Shown here: piece after piece, positions 1 to 7,305 of the stretch
Layout of the letters: each line of letters starts with the position of its first letter
Position numbering within the stretch: the stretch's first letter is position 1
Source: Planctomycetales bacterium
Lineage (GTDB): Bacteria > Planctomycetota > Phycisphaerae > SM23-33
DNA length: 14,712 bases
Direction: 5' to 3'
Assembly (NCBI GenBank): GCA_030592655.1
Contig: JAUVIQ010000056.1
Location: 1 to 14,712, forward strand
Made by a program: the position numbers and the translations under genes
The notes under the pieces: generated by a model
The model's input: the letters and a program-made list of their open reading frames with translations, nothing else
Databases searched by the model: none
What the model was told of the DNA's origin: nothing

Positions 1-45
1 CGGCCGGTGGGAAAGATTTACAAGACCCGCGACGGCATTTTGTCG

Positions 46-51
46 TATAAT
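46..51 (+). promoter_or_regulatory. -10 box of the rnpB promoter
   Basis: A perfect TATAAT lies 6 nt before the first base of the RNase P P1 helix (57), the distance expected between a -10 box and a transcription start. No good -35 sits 16-18 nt upstream; the nearest similar hexamer, TTTACA at 17-22, is 23 nt away, which is too far for a normal sigma-70 spacer. The -10 call rests on its match and position. Confidence 0.6.
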
Positions 52-56
52 GGAAA

Positions 57-499
57 CCGGTCGGCCGGTGGAAGGTCGCTCCCCCTTTGGGGGGAGAGGA
101 AAGTCCGAGCACCACTGAACCACGGTGGTGGGTAACGCCCACCGTCCTGCGTAGCCTGTAAGGCGAAGCGGGATAGGGAAAGTGCCACAGAAAATATACC
201 GCCGGCTCCGGGATTTTTTCGAGATATGGCTGTCTCCTTCGCCGGGGGTCGGTAAGGGTGAAAAGGTGCGGTAAGAGCGCACCGCGACGATGGTAACATC
301 GTCGGCTTGGTAAACCCCACCGGGTGCAAGGTCAAGCAGCGATTACGACTTGGTTCAGGTCTTATGATCGCGGGTAGGCCGCTTCCGTATGGAGAGCCCG
401 TCAGCGATGGCGGGTCAAGACAGATGGCCTTCGCCCCGTCTCCGGAAAGTCCGCCGGGGACGGGGAACAGAACTCGGCTTACAGCCGGCCGACCGGGAC
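57..499 (+). ncRNA. rnpB: RNase P RNA (bacterial type A)
   Basis: This is the catalytic RNA of ribonuclease P, which removes 5' leaders from pre-tRNAs together with the RnpA protein. Conserved blocks are directly visible: AGAGGAAAGTCCGAGC at 95-110 (start of the P4 core), the AAGGGTGAAAAGGTGCGGTA region at 254-273 followed by AGAGCGCACCGCG, the GGTAAACCCCACC block near 308-320, and ACAGAACTCGGCTTAC near 468-482. The ends are set by a perfect 12-bp P1 helix between 57-68 (CCGGTCGGCCGG) and 485-496 (CCGGCCGACCGG). The ~440-nt length is longer than the 377 nt of E. coli, so some peripheral helices must be expanded. No protein gene should be called inside it. The exact 3' end is uncertain by a few bases. 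The first T-run hairpin downstream is the repeat at 565-600. Confidence 0.96.
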
Positions 500-564
500 A
501 TTTTTCAAGAAGAATTCAGTTACGGTTTTTTTGGAAGTATCCCCGACCTTTCGTTTCATAAATA

Positions 565-600
565 CCCGACCTTTCGCTCCGCTCAAGGTCGGGCTTTTTT
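565..600 (+). terminator. Rho-independent terminator candidate after rnpB
   Basis: A 9-bp GC-rich stem (CCCGACCTT/AAGGTCGGG) with an 11-nt loop is followed by C and six Ts on the plus strand. It is the first terminator-like structure downstream of rnpB, about 70 nt after its end. It is also hairpin 1 of the left repeat, so termination may be a secondary role of a mobile repeat. Confidence 0.6.
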
Positions 601-636
601 AAAAAAGCCCGGAGATGAGCGGAGCGAATCTCCGGG
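601..636 (-). terminator. Rho-independent terminator candidate after the RAYT gene
   Basis: Read on the minus strand, a 9-bp stem (628-636 with 608-616) is followed by GC and six Ts (600-606 complement). It lies about 34 nt beyond the stop of the minus-strand transposase gene. Together with the plus-strand hairpin beside it, the repeat forms a back-to-back terminator between rnpB and the transposase. Confidence 0.55.
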
Positions 637-669
637 AATCACGCGGTGCAAATTTCCGAAAAGAAGCAT

Positions 670-1170
670 TTATTTCTCGCACCACACCCACGCATTTTTG
701 TGATTCCTGATGTATTTCAGGACGTTCGCCCAATGCTCATCATCACGAACGAGGACAGGTTTGCATCCGCCCGCCCATACCTGTCCGGGAAGTTGGTCAC
801 GAATTCTATGCGAGGACACCTTCTTGACACGTCCGATCATTTGCTTCAATCCTGATTGCAAACATAAAACCGCGACATGAACATGCTGCCCGCCGACAGA
901 CAATACGGCCACGTCAACACCCTCTTTGAAAAACTGCTCCAGGCACGCCTGTCCGGCGATTGGTCTCAAAGACGACGGAATCGTTACGGACGGCGCTCGC
1001 ATACGCTCTTTTACGTAAGTATGGAGTCCTTCGTAAATGCCCGGTACAGGTGGATTCTTATAGTCTCCCTCAACGTGCAAGCGATGATGGCGAGTGCGAA
1101 ACCCGCGCGGATCACCGGGAAGCCAACTACCATAAGTGCAAAAGATTATGTGGTATCGACGCTTACTCAT
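670..1170 (-). CDS. REP-associated tyrosine transposase (RAYT, IS200-like Y1)
   Basis: The product is a 166-aa single-domain HUH transposase of the Y1/IS200 type, in the branch that handles REP hairpins (RAYT). Such enzymes nick and rejoin single-stranded DNA at hairpin repeats through a tyrosine-DNA bond. Visible parts are the N-terminal strand with CTYGSWLPGDPRGF (11-24), the HUH metal motif HVH (H96, H98) and a C-terminal KYIRNH whose Y153 aligns by pattern with the catalytic tyrosine of IS608 TnpA (YIxNQ). All three catalytic residues are present, so the gene looks intact. I chose the ATG at 1168-1170 because the protein then begins MSKRRYH, normal for the family, with an AAGGA-like RBS upstream. 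The longer frame to 1341 would read through the right repeat. The gene lies between two direct repeats that are probably its substrates. Confidence 0.85.
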   Translation of the reverse strand: MSKRRYHIIFCTYGSWLPGDPRGFRTRHHRLHVEGDYKNPPVPGIYEGLHTYVKERMRAPSVTIPSSLRPIAGQACLEQFFKEGVDVAVLSVGGQHVHVAVLCLQSGLKQMIGRVKKVSSHRIRDQLPGQVWAGGCKPVLVRDDEHWANVLKYIRNHKNAWVWCEK

Positions 1171-1210
1171 GCGTGTCGTCCTTTTTGGAAATTGAGTTGC
1201 AAGTTTTTCA

Positions 1211-1318
1211 GGAGTGTACCCGACCTTTCGTTTCCAGAGAATACCCAACCTTTCGCTTCGCTCAAGGTTGGGCTTTTTTTGAAAAAGCCCGGAGATGAAC
1301 GGAGTGAATCTCCGGGAA
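1211..1318. repeat. REP-like double-hairpin repeat, right copy
   Basis: Second copy of the repeat, in the same orientation as the left one. It has the lead motif CCGACCTTTCG (about 1219-1230), hairpin 1 (1244-1252/1264-1272, loop 1253-1263), a T7 run and hairpin 2 (1288-1296/1308-1316, loop 1297-1307). Relative to the left copy, the hairpin 1 stem carries a compensatory G-C to A-T change (CCCAACCTT/AAGGTTGGG versus CCCGACCTT/AAGGTCGGG), so pairing is kept. The loops still pair at 10 of 11 positions if G-U wobbles are allowed. Only the transposase gene separates this copy from the left one. Boundaries are approximate. Confidence 0.85.
1281..1316 (-). terminator. Rho-independent terminator candidate after murA
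   Basis: On the minus strand the stem CCCGGAGAT/ATCTCCGGG (1316-1308 with 1296-1288) is followed by GC and a TTTTTC run. It begins about 25 nt after the murA stop. It is hairpin 2 of the right repeat, so the repeat apparently supplies the murA operon terminator. Confidence 0.6.
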
Positions 1319-1341
1319 TGCGCCACTCCGGGAATACACAA

Positions 1342-2604
1342 TCATTCATTGACGCGTTTGATGTCAGCGCCGAGTGCGGCGAGTTTGGTTTCGATATGCT
1401 CGTAACCTCGGTCGATGTGATAGACCCGGCTGATGGTCGTGGTTCCCTCTGCCGCCAGGCCCGCAAGGACAAGCGCCGCCGACGCTCGTAAGTCGCCGGC
1501 CATTACCGGCGCGCCGACCAGACGCTTTACGCCGGTGATAATCGCCGTCGGGCCTTCCTTGCGAATGTTCGCGCCCATCCTCGCAAGTTCCGAGACATGC
1601 AGAAAACGGTCGGGGTAAATCTTCTCGGTGATGACGCTGTTACCACCGGCCAGGCATAATAACGTCATCAACTGGGCCTGGAGGTCGGTCGGGAAGCCCG
1701 GATAAGGCTGGGTGGTTACGTCGGTCGCCGAAATCCTCCTCCGGCTGCTGATAACGGCTCCGCCATTGTCTTTCTCGATAATGACGCCGATCTGACGGAG
1801 TTTATCGACAACGGCCATCATGTGGTCCAGGCGTACCTGGGAGAGTTTCACCTCGCCGTTTGTAATGGCGGATGCGACCATGAACGTCCCAGCCTCGATG
1901 CGGTCGGGTATGATTTGGTGCGTCGTTCCGTGGAGGTTTTCGACGCCTTCAATTGTTATTCGCGGCGAACCTGCGCCGGTGATCTTCGCGCCCATTTTAT
2001 TGAGGAAATCGGCGAGGTCCTGCACCCCCGGCTCGCAGGCAGCGGACTCGATAACGGTCGTCCCTTCAGCCAGCGTCGCCGCCATCATGATGTTGGCGGT
2101 TCCCGTAACGGTCGATCCGAAAGGCCCGCCGAGGAAAATTTCCGCACCCTTGAGGCGCTTCGCCTTTGCGACGACGTCGCCGCTCTTCAGGTCGATCTGC
2201 GCGCCCAGCGCTTCCAGCCCGCGAAGGTGAATATCAATCGGGCGTGAGCCGATGGCGCACCCGCCGGGCATCGCTACGCGGGCGTAGCCTCGCTTGGCTA
2301 ACAGCGGACCCAGCACGCAGATACTCGCCCGCATCGTACAGACGAGGTCGTATCGGGCATGGGAGTCATTCTCGCCGGCGACTTCCAGTTCGACGGTGTC
2401 GTCATGGTGGTCGGCCTTGACGCCGAGTTCGCCCAACAGGGATGAAAGGGTTTTCACGTCGGCAACATCGGGAAGCCCGGTAAGTTTGCTAGGCCCGTCA
2501 GCCAGCAGGCAGGCTGCCATTATCGGAAGCGCAGCGTTCTTCGCTCCGCTGACAGCCACCTCGCCCCGAAGCCGGCGCCCGCCTTGAATGATAAACTGAT
2601 CCAT
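1342..2604 (-). CDS. murA: UDP-N-acetylglucosamine 1-carboxyvinyltransferase MurA
   Basis: MurA transfers enolpyruvate from PEP to UDP-GlcNAc in the cytoplasm, the first committed step of peptidoglycan synthesis and the target of fosfomycin. The 420-aa product has the normal family length. It opens with SGAKNAALP (19-27), which carries the conserved Lys-Asn pair, and has PGGCAIGSRPIDIH (113-126), whose C116 corresponds to the catalytic, fosfomycin-reactive Cys115 of E. coli. The PGFPTDLQAQ segment carries the conserved aspartate, and the two inside-out alpha/beta domains are complete to the end (GADIKRVNE). Having Cys rather than Asp at this position predicts fosfomycin sensitivity at target level. 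The gene follows hicA by 12 nt on the same strand with no obvious own promoter, so it may be cotranscribed with hicBA. No strong SD is visible before the ATG. Confidence 0.97.
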   Translation of the reverse strand: MDQFIIQGGRRLRGEVAVSGAKNAALPIMAACLLADGPSKLTGLPDVADVKTLSSLLGELGVKADHHDDTVELEVAGENDSHARYDLVCTMRASICVLGPLLAKRGYARVAMPGGCAIGSRPIDIHLRGLEALGAQIDLKSGDVVAKAKRLKGAEIFLGGPFGSTVTGTANIMMAATLAEGTTVIESAACEPGVQDLADFLNKMGAKITGAGSPRITIEGVENLHGTTHQIIPDRIEAGTFMVASAITNGEVKLSQVRLDHMMAVVDKLRQIGVIIEKDNGGAVISSRRRISATDVTTQPYPGFPTDLQAQLMTLLCLAGGNSVITEKIYPDRFLHVSELARMGANIRKEGPTAIITGVKRLVGAPVMAGDLRASAALVLAGLAAEGTTTISRVYHIDRGYEHIETKLAALGADIKRVNE

Positions 2605-2616
2605 CAGTGTTCTATA

Positions 2617-2838
2617 TCACAATGCATTGAATTGCTCAACGGTCATCCCCGCCTGCTTGAGGAGTTTTCGTAACAATCCGAAGCCCAGTTCGCGATGGTC
2701 CGGAACGGATAATGTCCATTTATATTCCGGATGCGTCAGCATGATGTGCGAACCGCGCCGGCGAGCCTGCGTCCAACCAGCCCGCTGGAACTTTTGCACT
2801 GCCCTGCGACCGCTAACCAGACGCAGTTTTCGACTCAT
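2617..2838 (-). CDS. hicA: HicA-family toxin (mRNA interferase)
   Basis: The 73-aa product matches the HicA/YcfA family: a small double-stranded-RNA-binding-like fold that cleaves mRNA independently of ribosomes when not bound by HicB. The diagnostic segment is RRRGSHIML (26-34), with the catalytic histidine H31 following GS, then HPEYKWTLSVPDHRELG and a C-terminal helix LLRKLLKQAGMTVEQF typical of the family. The length is slightly above the usual ~60 aa and the gene is intact. Its ATG overlaps the hicB stop by one base (TGATG), which implies translational coupling with the antitoxin. It ends 12 nt before murA. Confidence 0.9.
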   Translation of the reverse strand: MSRKLRLVSGRRAVQKFQRAGWTQARRRGSHIMLTHPEYKWTLSVPDHRELGFGLLRKLLKQAGMTVEQFNAL

Positions 2839-3038
2839 CAGACAGTTACCTCGATTCGCTCGCCTTCAGGCGCAGGGGTCTTGGTCGCCATAACTTCCAA
2901 CCAGCCTGATATTGCCTCTTTGATGTTCTCAATGGCCTCCTGCCTCGTCTGCCCCTGCGAAAGGCATCCCGGCATCGCCGGAACCTCGACGACGAAATAA
3001 CCCGACTCATCCTGTTCGAGAATTATCTGGATGTTCAT
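2838..3038 (-). CDS. hicB: HicB-family antitoxin
   Basis: The 66-aa product has the HicB partial RNase H-like fold: an N-terminal strand (MNIQIILEQDESGYFVVEVP), then PAMPGCLSQGQTRQEAIENI and EAISGWLEV. HicB binds and blocks HicA. The short form has no C-terminal ribbon-helix-helix or HTH domain, so autoregulation, if any, must use a different surface or partner. A GGAGAT Shine-Dalgarno lies 5 nt before the ATG. The order antitoxin then toxin with one-base overlap is common for hicBA-type pairs. Transcription diverges from the glycoside hydrolase gene at 3222. Confidence 0.88.
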   Translation of the reverse strand: MNIQIILEQDESGYFVVEVPAMPGCLSQGQTRQEAIENIKEAISGWLEVMATKTPAPEGERIEVTV

Positions 3039-3221
3039 AAGGTATCTCCGTTGTGCTTGCGAACTTTCAGACCTTTTATCGATATACTAAAACGCATGAT
3101 ACCACAGGTCGGACGCCAGTGCTATCCTCAATCCGCAAGGTTCAACAGTTTGAGCCATCATTTCCTTGACTGCCACAATTGATTGACGAAAATACCTTCC
3201 CCGCAGAGATAAGGGTTTGTT

Positions 3222-6200
3222 ATGGAATCCGGGAGACAACTAATGGGCAGAGCAGTGGAATGGACCGACGAAATATGGCTGGAGCCGCCGAGCATCTATC
3301 GCAGCGCGCCGTTCTGGGCGTGGAACGATTGGATGGACCCGCAGCGCCTGTGCCGTCAGATTGAGCAGATGCACTCGGCGGGTATGGGCGGGTTCTTCAT
3401 GCACAGTCGCTATGGCCTGAAGACGCCGTACCTCTCCGATGAGTGGTTCGCCTGCGTGGATGCGTGCGTGGAGCAGGCCCGCCGACTCGGTATGAAGGCC
3501 TACATTTACGACGAGGACCGCTGGCCGTCGGGGACCGCCGGGGGGATGGTAACCAGCGATCACCCCGAACTGTCTCGACGTCCGTTGGTGGCGCTGCGGG
3601 CAGATCGTGCGCCGGAAGAGATGGAAAAGATAGCGCGCTTCGCCGTGAAGTTCGACGATTCCGAGCGGGTCCGGGCATATCGACCACTCAAGGATTCCGA
3701 GCGCCCCGCCGACGATGAGACGATAATTTCCTTCGCTGTCGGCGTGAGTGAACCGACGCGGACCGGCTCACCCTACCTGGACACGCTCAACGCCGAAGCG
3801 GTTGGAGAGTTCATTCGCCTGACACACCAGGCCTACGCCGACCGCTTCGGGAAGGATTTCGGGGAGTTGATCCCCGCCATCTTCACCGATGAGCCGAACT
3901 GCGGAGCCGGGAAGATTTCCCCCGAGGGGCTTCTCGCCAGGGCGCCCTGGACGAAGAAATTGCTGCGCCGGTTTAAGCGCCGCCGAGGATACGACCTGCG
4001 CGAACACCTTATCGAGTTGGTCCTGCCCCTGGCCGACGGCGAATTCAGCAAGGTCCGCCACGATTACTACAGGACGGTAACGGAGTTATTCGTGGAGAAT
4101 TACTCCGCCCGGATCGGGCGCTGGTGCCGGCGGCACGGCATCGTGTTAACGGGGCACTATAATGCCGAGACTTCCCTGGCGTTCCAGATTGGTTTCCTCG
4201 GTGCGGCAATGCCGCACTACGCCCACCAGCAATGGCCCGGAATCGACATCCTCACCGACCAGCGCGAAGAGATCGACACGGTCAAGCAGTGCACCTCCGT
4301 GGCGGCACAACTGGGGCGGGAGCGGGTTTTGAGCGAATTGTACGGCTGTACCGGCTGGGACTGGCCGATGGAAGGCCACAAGTTCAACGCCGGATGGCAG
4401 TACGTATTGGGGGTCAACTTCCGCTGCCCGCACCTGTCACTGTACAGCCTGGCCGGAGGGGCCAAACGCGACTTCCCCGCAAGCATTTTTCCCCACAGCC
4501 CGTGGTGGAAATACTACCGGACGGTGGAGGACTACTTCGCCCGGCTGAGCCTGATGCTCACTCAGGGCAAGTGCGTCCGCGACGTGCTGGTAATCCATCC
4601 GGTCGAGAGCGCCTGGGGACTGTTCCTGCCGACGCGCGAGAAATTAGGGTGGTTCAAAACGCTCGGTACCGGCCCGGTCGCCGAACTGGACCAGCCCTTC
4701 CAGTCGATGCTGGTGGCGCTGCTGGACGGCCATTACGACTACGACCTGGCCGATGAATCACTGCTGGAACGCTACGGCAGGACAACCAAAGACCAACTGG
4801 CTGTCGGCAGAATGAGATACCGCCTCGTGGTGGTTCCGCCGACGGTTACGCTGCGGGCGAGCACCGTGGCGCTGCTGAAGGAATTCGTCTCCGCCGGCGG
4901 GCGGGTGCTGTTTGCCGGAAGCGCGCCCGACCGCATTGACGGAGCAGTTTCGGAAAAATTGTCGGACTTGCTCGAACAGGCCGACGTGTGTGAACCGGAA
5001 GAGGTCGTCGCTGCTGTCGAGCAGCGCCTGGACCGCCGCGTCAGCGTTATCGAGAACGGCCGCCGCGCCGGATATGTCTGGACCATGCTGCGGAAAGTCA
5101 AGGGCGGGCAGTTATTGTTCGTCCAATCCTGTGATCGCAATGCCGGACACGACGTCCGCGTTTCCATTACCGGCCGAAAACCCGTTGTCCTCTGGGACGC
5201 TATGACGGGCAATCGCCGCCGGGTCGAAGCGGCCTCCGGAGGCGGTTCCGTCGAGTTCGACCTGCATCTTCCGCCGACGGGTTCGGCCCTGGTGAGTGTG
5301 GGTCTGCGAGTCGATGCCGATGAGCCTCTCGAACCGGCCGCCATTGCTTCGACGGTCGATGCCACGCCGCCGTGGAAGATAGAACTGCCCGAACCCAACA
5401 GTTTCCCGTTGGACTTCTGCCGCTTCCGCGTCGGCGAAGGGGATTTATCGGCCCCGATGCCGGTGCTGCTGGCGGATGAGAAGATTCGCGCCCATTTCGG
5501 TTTGCCGGCGAGAGACAATGCAGGCCCCCAGACATGGCTCCTCGCCGCCACAGGACAGGCTGACCACAAACCGCTGGGCCGGTGCGAAATGGCCTTCAAC
5601 TTCCACGTCTCCGATATTCCGGCGTCTCTGCACGCGGCAATCGAGCGGCCTGAAGATTTCGAAATTATCGTCAATGGGCAAACAGTCGCGTCCGAACCGA
5701 CCGGCTGGTGGGTCGATGAAGACCTTAAGACGATTGACATCAGCGGCGCCGTCAAGGACGGGGACAACGAATTGCTGCTGCGGTTCGATTATCGTTCGGA
5801 GATGGAACTGGAAGACCTGCACCTTGTCGGTCCGTTCGGCGTTCGACAGAGCGGTCCGAAGCGGACGTTCGACGGTTACACGCTGACCGTTCCGCCGACG
5901 GAACTGTCCGCCGGTTCATGGGTCGGGCAGGGTCTGGATTTTTACGGTGGGGCAGTGGAATACCGCATCGGCGTTCCTGATTCGGTCCGCACTGCTGTCG
6001 AGGACGGGTGTCGCATCAGGCTGACGCTTCCGGAGGTCAAGTGCACCGCCGCCGCCATCCACGTCGGCGCCGAAACCTTCGTACTACCCTGGCCGCCGAT
6101 GAGCGCGGATATTACCGACGCACTTGCCGACGGGGTTGGGGAGGTTCGTGTCGAGGTCATCGGTGGCCGGAAGAATATCCTAGGCCCGCTGCACACGCCC

Positions 6201-6317
6201 TGGGTCAGGGTAACCGGCCCGGATAACTTCAGCCCGCATCACGAGCAGTGGACCGACGAGTATCTCCTAAACGACCACGGCCTGCCGGCCCCGCCGGTGT
6301 TCGAAATACTGGAATAG
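3222..6317 (+). CDS. GH106-related glycoside hydrolase (alpha-L-rhamnosidase-like)
   Basis: The 1031-aa protein resembles the large, poorly characterised group of glycoside hydrolases around GH106 alpha-L-rhamnosidases. The N-terminal barrel has PFWAWNDWMDPQRLCRQIEQM (30-50, split by no gap), GGFFMHSRYGLKTPYLSDEW (56-75), YIYDEDRWPSG (94-104), FTDEPN (221-226, candidate acidic residue E224), GHYNAE (311-316) and SELYGCTGWDWP (371-382, E372), followed by the HLSLYSLAGGAKRDFP region (404-419). A flavodoxin/GATase-like segment with SAGGRVLFAGSAPDRIDG follows, then C-terminal beta-sandwich domains (e.g. FEIIVNGQTV). There is no signal peptide, so it probably acts in the cytoplasm on imported oligosaccharides. 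Substrate is not deducible. The ATG at 3243 (residue 8) has a better RBS (GGGAG, 7 nt spacing) than the one used here (TAAGG) and may be the true start. Confidence 0.8.
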   Translation: MESGRQLMGRAVEWTDEIWLEPPSIYRSAPFWAWNDWMDPQRLCRQIEQMHSAGMGGFFMHSRYGLKTPYLSDEWFACVDACVEQARRLGMKAYIYDEDRWPSGTAGGMVTSDHPELSRRPLVALRADRAPEEMEKIARFAVKFDDSERVRAYRPLKDSERPADDETIISFAVGVSEPTRTGSPYLDTLNAEAVGEFIRLTHQAYADRFGKDFGELIPAIFTDEPNCGAGKISPEGLLARAPWTKKLLRRFKRRRGYDLREHLIELVLPLADGEFSKVRHDYYRTVTELFVENYSARIGRWCRRHGIVLTGHYNAETSLAFQIGFLGAAMPHYAHQQWPGIDILTDQREEIDTVKQCTSVAAQLGRERVLSELYGCTGWDWPMEGHKFNAGWQYVLGVNFRCPHLSLYSLAGGAKRDFPASIFPHSPWWKYYRTVEDYFARLSLMLTQGKCVRDVLVIHPVESAWGLFLPTREKLGWFKTLGTGPVAELDQPFQSMLVALLDGHYDYDLADESLLERYGRTTKDQLAVGRMRYRLVVVPPTVTLRASTVALLKEFVSAGGRVLFAGSAPDRIDGAVSEKLSDLLEQADVCEPEEVVAAVEQRLDRRVSVIENGRRAGYVWTMLRKVKGGQLLFVQSCDRNAGHDVRVSITGRKPVVLWDAMTGNRRRVEAASGGGSVEFDLHLPPTGSALVSVGLRVDADEPLEPAAIASTVDATPPWKIELPEPNSFPLDFCRFRVGEGDLSAPMPVLLADEKIRAHFGLPARDNAGPQTWLLAATGQADHKPLGRCEMAFNFHVSDIPASLHAAIERPEDFEIIVNGQTVASEPTGWWVDEDLKTIDISGAVKDGDNELLLRFDYRSEMELEDLHLVGPFGVRQSGPKRTFDGYTLTVPPTELSAGSWVGQGLDFYGGAVEYRIGVPDSVRTAVEDGCRIRLTLPEVKCTAAAIHVGAETFVLPWPPMSADITDALADGVGEVRVEVIGGRKNILGPLHTPWVRVTGPDNFSPHHEQWTDEYLLNDHGLPAPPVFEILE

Positions 6318-6323
6318 TTTTGA

Positions 6324-6341
6324 TATGGGAATCACCCCATA
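6324..6341. terminator. Weak hairpin between convergent genes
   Basis: A 6-bp stem (TATGGG/CCCATA) with a 6-nt loop lies in the 34-nt gap between the glycoside hydrolase stop and the prmC stop. It has no proper T-run on either side, so a terminator role is only suggested by its place between convergent genes. Confidence 0.25.
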
Positions 6342-6351
6342 ATTTCCATAT

Positions 6352-7236
6352 TTACGCGATGGTATATGCCAGGGCTACCCGCTCGATTCCGGCGGGGTCT
6401 TTGAGGAAGCGGATATTCTCGTAGCAGCCGGTTTGGTTAAGTAGGTCATAGACCCGCTCCGCCTGGTCGAATCCGATTTCGACAGCCAGTAGTCCGCCGG
6501 TGGTCAGATGGGCCGGGGCATCGCGGATGATGCGGGTGATGAATTTCAGTCCGGTAGGCCCTGCGCGGAGGGCTGTGTCCGGCTCGCGCTTGACCGATTT
6601 GGTAAGTTGCTCCATCTCCGCATCGGTTACGTAAGGCGGATTGGATGTGATTATGTCAAACTGGTCTGGGTGCCGTGGCCGCGGTGTTTGCGGCCACGTC
6701 AACAAATCGGCCTGTTCGACGCGGACACATCTGTCCAGCCCATGCCGCTCGACGTTTTCTCGCGCTACGGCCAAAGCGGCTTCGGAGATGTCGGTGGCCA
6801 GGACGGTCAATGTCGGGCACTGCTTCGCAGCCGCGACTGCCACGCATCCGCTTCCGGTGCAGACATCCCATAATCGCAGCGACCTGCTGCGAACGTGATC
6901 AACCACCGCATCGACCAGGAGTTCCGTCTCATGCCGGGGAATGAGCACGTCGGGCGTTACCTTAATCGTCAGCGAATAGAACTCCTTCCATCCGGTCAGG
7001 TATGCGATCGGCTCTCCGTCGCCGGCTCGCCGGACGAGTTCGCGGAAGGCAGACAGATGCTCATCGCTCGGTGTCCGGTCGAACCGCGTGTACAGCGACA
7101 CTCGCGGGCAATCCAGGACATGCCCCAGCAGCACCTCGGCGGCCAGCCTCGGCTCGTCGATACCGAAACGCGCAAAATAGTCCTTCGTCCAATTAATCAG
7201 ACGAAGGACCGTCCAGTTGTCGGCTGTAGCGTTCAT
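6352..7236 (-). CDS. prmC: Peptide chain release factor N5-glutamine methyltransferase PrmC
   Basis: PrmC (HemK) uses S-adenosylmethionine to methylate the glutamine of the GGQ motif in release factors RF1/RF2. The 294-aa product has the usual length. The N-terminal helical domain ends near GEPIAYLTGWKEFYSL (74-89), typical of PrmC, followed by IPRHETE (99-105), the SAM-binding DVCTGSGCVAVAAA (124-137), the acidic strand end TDIS (148-151) and the catalytic NPPY (199-202) that binds the glutamine side chain. The C-terminal GGLLAVEIG and DPAGIERVALA complete the fold. It is not next to prfA, its frequent neighbour. It converges with the glycoside hydrolase and diverges from the amidohydrolase gene. 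Upstream DNA is AT-rich and has two TATAAT hexamers on the minus strand (7272-7277 and 7289-7294). Confidence 0.96.
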   Translation of the reverse strand: MNATADNWTVLRLINWTKDYFARFGIDEPRLAAEVLLGHVLDCPRVSLYTRFDRTPSDEHLSAFRELVRRAGDGEPIAYLTGWKEFYSLTIKVTPDVLIPRHETELLVDAVVDHVRSRSLRLWDVCTGSGCVAVAAAKQCPTLTVLATDISEAALAVARENVERHGLDRCVRVEQADLLTWPQTPRPRHPDQFDIITSNPPYVTDAEMEQLTKSVKREPDTALRAGPTGLKFITRIIRDAPAHLTTGGLLAVEIGFDQAERVYDLLNQTGCYENIRFLKDPAGIERVALAYTIA

Positions 7237-7268
7237 ACTCTGATTGCAGCAGAAGAAGAAAGAATAGC

Positions 7269-7305
7269 GGGATTATAAAGATTACAGGATTATATGGATT
7301 TTTAT
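7269..7305. repeat. Degenerate GGATTA short tandem repeat
   Basis: The core GATTA/GATT recurs at 7271, 7280, 7288 and 7297, spaced 9, 8 and 9 nt. On the minus strand it creates two TATAAT hexamers (7272-7277, 7289-7294) that could act as -10 boxes for prmC, with no convincing -35 for either. It could be a microrepeat like the heptamer arrays elsewhere in the window, or simply AT-rich promoter DNA. Confidence 0.4.

Larger units (their letters stand above)
534..638. repeat. REP-like double-hairpin repeat, left copy
   Basis: Left member of a pair of ~100-bp direct repeats flanking the RAYT transposase. It contains a short lead motif (CCGACCTTTCG at 543-553), then hairpin 1 (stem 565-573/585-593, 9 bp, 11-nt loop 574-584), a T6/A6 centre that is part of the palindrome GGGCTTTTTT/AAAAAAGCCC (591-610), and hairpin 2 (stem 608-616/628-636, 9 bp, 11-nt loop 617-627). 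The two loops, TCGCTCCGCTC and GAGCGGAGCGA, are exact reverse complements, so the hairpins could kiss or refold into one long stem. This resembles BIME units made of paired REP hairpins. The outer boundaries are approximate. Confidence 0.85.

Noticed and set aside
307..703. Plus-strand open frames over the rnpB 3' half and left repeat
   Set aside because: They overlap conserved RNase P RNA sequence and the repeat hairpins and show no protein-like features.
1171..1341. N-terminal extension of the transposase frame to 1341
   Set aside because: The extension translates the right repeat and is not like RAYT N-termini; the ATG at 1170 has an RBS and starts with a family-like sequence.
3166..3188. 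TTGACT as -35 for the glycoside hydrolase gene
   Set aside because: The hexamer 17 nt downstream is AAAATA-like and a poor -10, so the promoter cannot be supported.
4772..5767. Minus-strand 331-aa open frame inside the glycoside hydrolase gene
   Set aside because: Ser/Arg/Thr-rich low-complexity translation typical of an antisense shadow in GC-rich coding DNA; the plus-strand gene has clear family motifs.
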